Shown here one piece after another: positions 62,641 to 64,000 of a stretch of DNA of 64,000 bases. Both the position numbers and the translations under genes were made by a program. Source of the stretch: Paraburkholderia tagetis (lineage in GTDB: Bacteria; Pseudomonadota; Gammaproteobacteria; Burkholderiales; Burkholderiaceae). Location of the stretch: contig NZ_JAKLJA010000021.1 in the NCBI RefSeq assembly GCF_022213065.1, positions 1 to 64,000 of the forward strand. Reading direction: 5' to 3'. The notes beneath the pieces are model-generated. The model was given only the letters and a program-made list of their open reading frames with translations, searched no databases and had not been told where the DNA came from. Numbering within the stretch: the first letter of the stretch is position 1; each line of letters starts with the position of its first letter.

Positions 62641-64000
62641 ATGGAACACATCGTCTTTCTCACCGGACGCCTCGCCCAGCCCGGGCTCGAACGGGTGCTG
62701 CGCAGCCTCGAGCCCGCGCCGTTCACCTGGGAGATTCGCGAGATCGGCCTGCAAGTGGCCGCGCTGATGACGGCGGACATGATCCGCCGCCGCGTGAGCG
62801 CGCCCATCGCGGCCGACCGCGTGATCGTGCCAGGCCGCTGCCGGGGCGATCTCGACGCACTCTCGGCCCACTACGGCATCCCCTTCGCGCGCGGCCCCGA
62901 AGAGCTCAAGGACCTGCCCGCCTACTTCAACCGCGCGGCGCGGCCCGTCGATCTCTCGAAGTACGACATCGCCATCTTCGCGGAGATCGTGGATGCGCCC
63001 CGGCTCGACGTCGAGGCCATCTGCCAGCGCGCCGCACAGCTTCAGGCCGACGGCGCCAACGTGATCGATCTCGGCTGCCTGCCCGCCACGCCATTCCCGC
63101 ATCTGGCCGACGCGGTGCGCGCGCTCAAGGAGCGCGGCTTCGCGGTCAGCGTCGACTCGATGGACGCGAAAGAACTCGTGCGCGGCGGCCGCGCTGGCGC
63201 CGACTATCTGCTCAGCCTCTCGACCGAAACGCTGTGGATTCTCAACGAGGTCGAATCGACGCCCATTCTGGTGGCGCGCGAGAGCGCCGACGAAGCGTCG
63301 CTCTTCACCGCGATCGAAACCGTGAGCGCGATGGGGCGGCCGTTTCTCGCCGATCCGATTCTCGATCCGATTCCATTCGGTCTCCTGAAATCGCTGATGC
63401 GCTACCAGCGCGTGCGCGACGCGTTCCCCGATGCGCCCATCATGATGGGCGTGGGCAACGTCACCGAGCTTACCGAGGCCGATACGTGCGGCATCAACGC
63501 CGTGCTGCTCGGCATGGGCGCGGAACTGGGCATTGCCGCCATCCTGACGACTCAGGTCAGCCAGCACGCCCGCCGCGCGATTCGCGAAGCGGACGTCGCG
63601 CGGCGCGTCATGTACGCCGCGCGCGAGCAGCGCACGCTGCCCAAGGGCATGTCCGACGCGTTGATGACGGTTCATGCGAAGCGGCCCTTTCCCGACTCGC
63701 CCGAAGAGATTGCAGAAACCGCGCGTGCGATCCGCGATCCGAATTTTCGCGTGCAGGTATCGAGCGCCGGCGTGCACGTCTACAACCGCGACGGCCACCA
63801 TGTCGCCATCGATCCGTTCGCGCTCTGGCCGCGTCTGAAGCTCGAAAGCGACGGCGCGCACGCGTTCTATATGGGCGTGGAACTCGCGCGCGCCGAAGTG
63901 GCGTGGCGCCTCGGCAAGCGCTACGCGCAGGATCAGTCGCTCGACTGGGGCTGCGCCGCGGAGCGCGACGCTGCGCGTGATGCCGATAATCTGCTCGAAC
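62641..64000 (+). CDS. Dihydropteroate-synthase-like protein (DUF6513 type), cut by the window end
   Basis: The frame from the ATG at 62641 stays open to the last base (453 codons) without a stop, so the gene is partial. The N-terminal domain (MEHIVFLTGRLAQPGLERVL, about 1-110) precedes a pterin-binding TIM-barrel domain with IDLGCLPATPFPHLADAV near residue 140, VSVDSMDAKELVRGGRAGADYLLSLS and GVGNVTELTEADTCGINAVLLGMG. Proteins of this type are part of methylotroph and archaeal methanopterin gene sets, probably in cofactor synthesis. A long Arg-rich frame over the same bases is a shadow. Confidence 0.86.
   Translation, partial: MEHIVFLTGRLAQPGLERVLRSLEPAPFTWEIREIGLQVAALMTADMIRRRVSAPIAADRVIVPGRCRGDLDALSAHYGIPFARGPEELKDLPAYFNRAARPVDLSKYDIAIFAEIVDAPRLDVEAICQRAAQLQADGANVIDLGCLPATPFPHLADAVRALKERGFAVSVDSMDAKELVRGGRAGADYLLSLSTETLWILNEVESTPILVARESADEASLFTAIETVSAMGRPFLADPILDPIPFGLLKSLMRYQRVRDAFPDAPIMMGVGNVTELTEADTCGINAVLLGMGAELGIAAILTTQVSQHARRAIREADVARRVMYAAREQRTLPKGMSDALMTVHAKRPFPDSPEEIAETARAIRDPNFRVQVSSAGVHVYNRDGHHVAIDPFALWPRLKLESDGAHAFYMGVELARAEVAWRLGKRYAQDQSLDWGCAAERDAARDADNLLE

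Noticed and set aside
62580..63980. 466-codon plus-strand Arg-rich frame at the window end
   Set aside because: It is out of frame with the dihydropteroate-synthase-like gene at 62641, which gives a sensible folded sequence over the same bases.

Overview
The window is GC-rich DNA from a beta-proteobacterium. Gene content and codon style suggest Burkholderiaceae, most likely Paraburkholderia or Caballeronia: a tetrahydromethanopterin (H4MPT) formaldehyde-oxidation cluster like the one known in Burkholderia LB400, an alternative haem-copper oxidase with fused subunits I and III, a LigD-type repair system, a long-subunit catalase and many NarL/LysR/XRE regulators. No rRNA, tRNA, CRISPR, transposase or phage gene was seen.

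Layout. 0.2-6.7 kb: exported DUF4142 protein, then a terminal oxidase operon (subunit II with haem c, fused subunit I-III, membrane protein, triheme cytochrome c). 7.3-16.6 kb: stress and envelope genes (Gly-rich exported protein, MgtC, PoxB-like ThDP enzyme, KatE catalase, orphan CheB, CHAD protein). 16.6-22.9 kb: a LigD system split into a ligase gene and a phosphoesterase-polymerase gene with two small genes between them, then small stress-type genes. 23.1-30.6 kb: transketolase, XRE-cupin regulator, PAS/degenerate GGDEF protein, NarX-like kinase and NarL-like regulator. 31.3-45.7 kb: a methylated-amine module. The minus strand carries the three subunits expected of a haem-type dimethylamine monooxygenase plus a permease. 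The plus strand carries a GcvT/DmdA-like protein, trimethylamine dehydrogenase with all diagnostic residues, an Fe-S ETF-quinone oxidoreductase candidate, a repeat protein of unknown role, and EtfB/EtfA. 45.9-49.5 kb: a second NarL regulator and a sigma54 activator of AcoR type. 50.1-54.0 kb: a cbb-type cluster (HAD phosphatase, phosphoribulokinase, FBPase, CbbR) in which the FBPase and HAD proteins have lost catalytic residues. 54.2-64.0 kb: the H4MPT cluster (beta-RFAP synthase, MtdB, two ATP-grasp enzymes, Mch, CitG-like, Fae, FolB-like, flavoprotein, DPS-like protein cut by the window end).

How it fits together (inference): trimethylamine is demethylated by the dehydrogenase, with electrons passing through ETF and the Fe-S protein to quinone. 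Dimethylamine is demethylated by the haem monooxygenase. The formaldehyde released at both steps can be captured by Fae and oxidised by MtdB and Mch.

The most unusual structure is a family of long palindromic intergenic elements. Five are near full length (549-562 bp, about 123-bp inverted arms, variable centre), one is cut by the window start, and one is an 87-bp deletion derivative. The window is also rich in short tandem arrays with 11- or 12-bp units in promoter regions and at gene edges.
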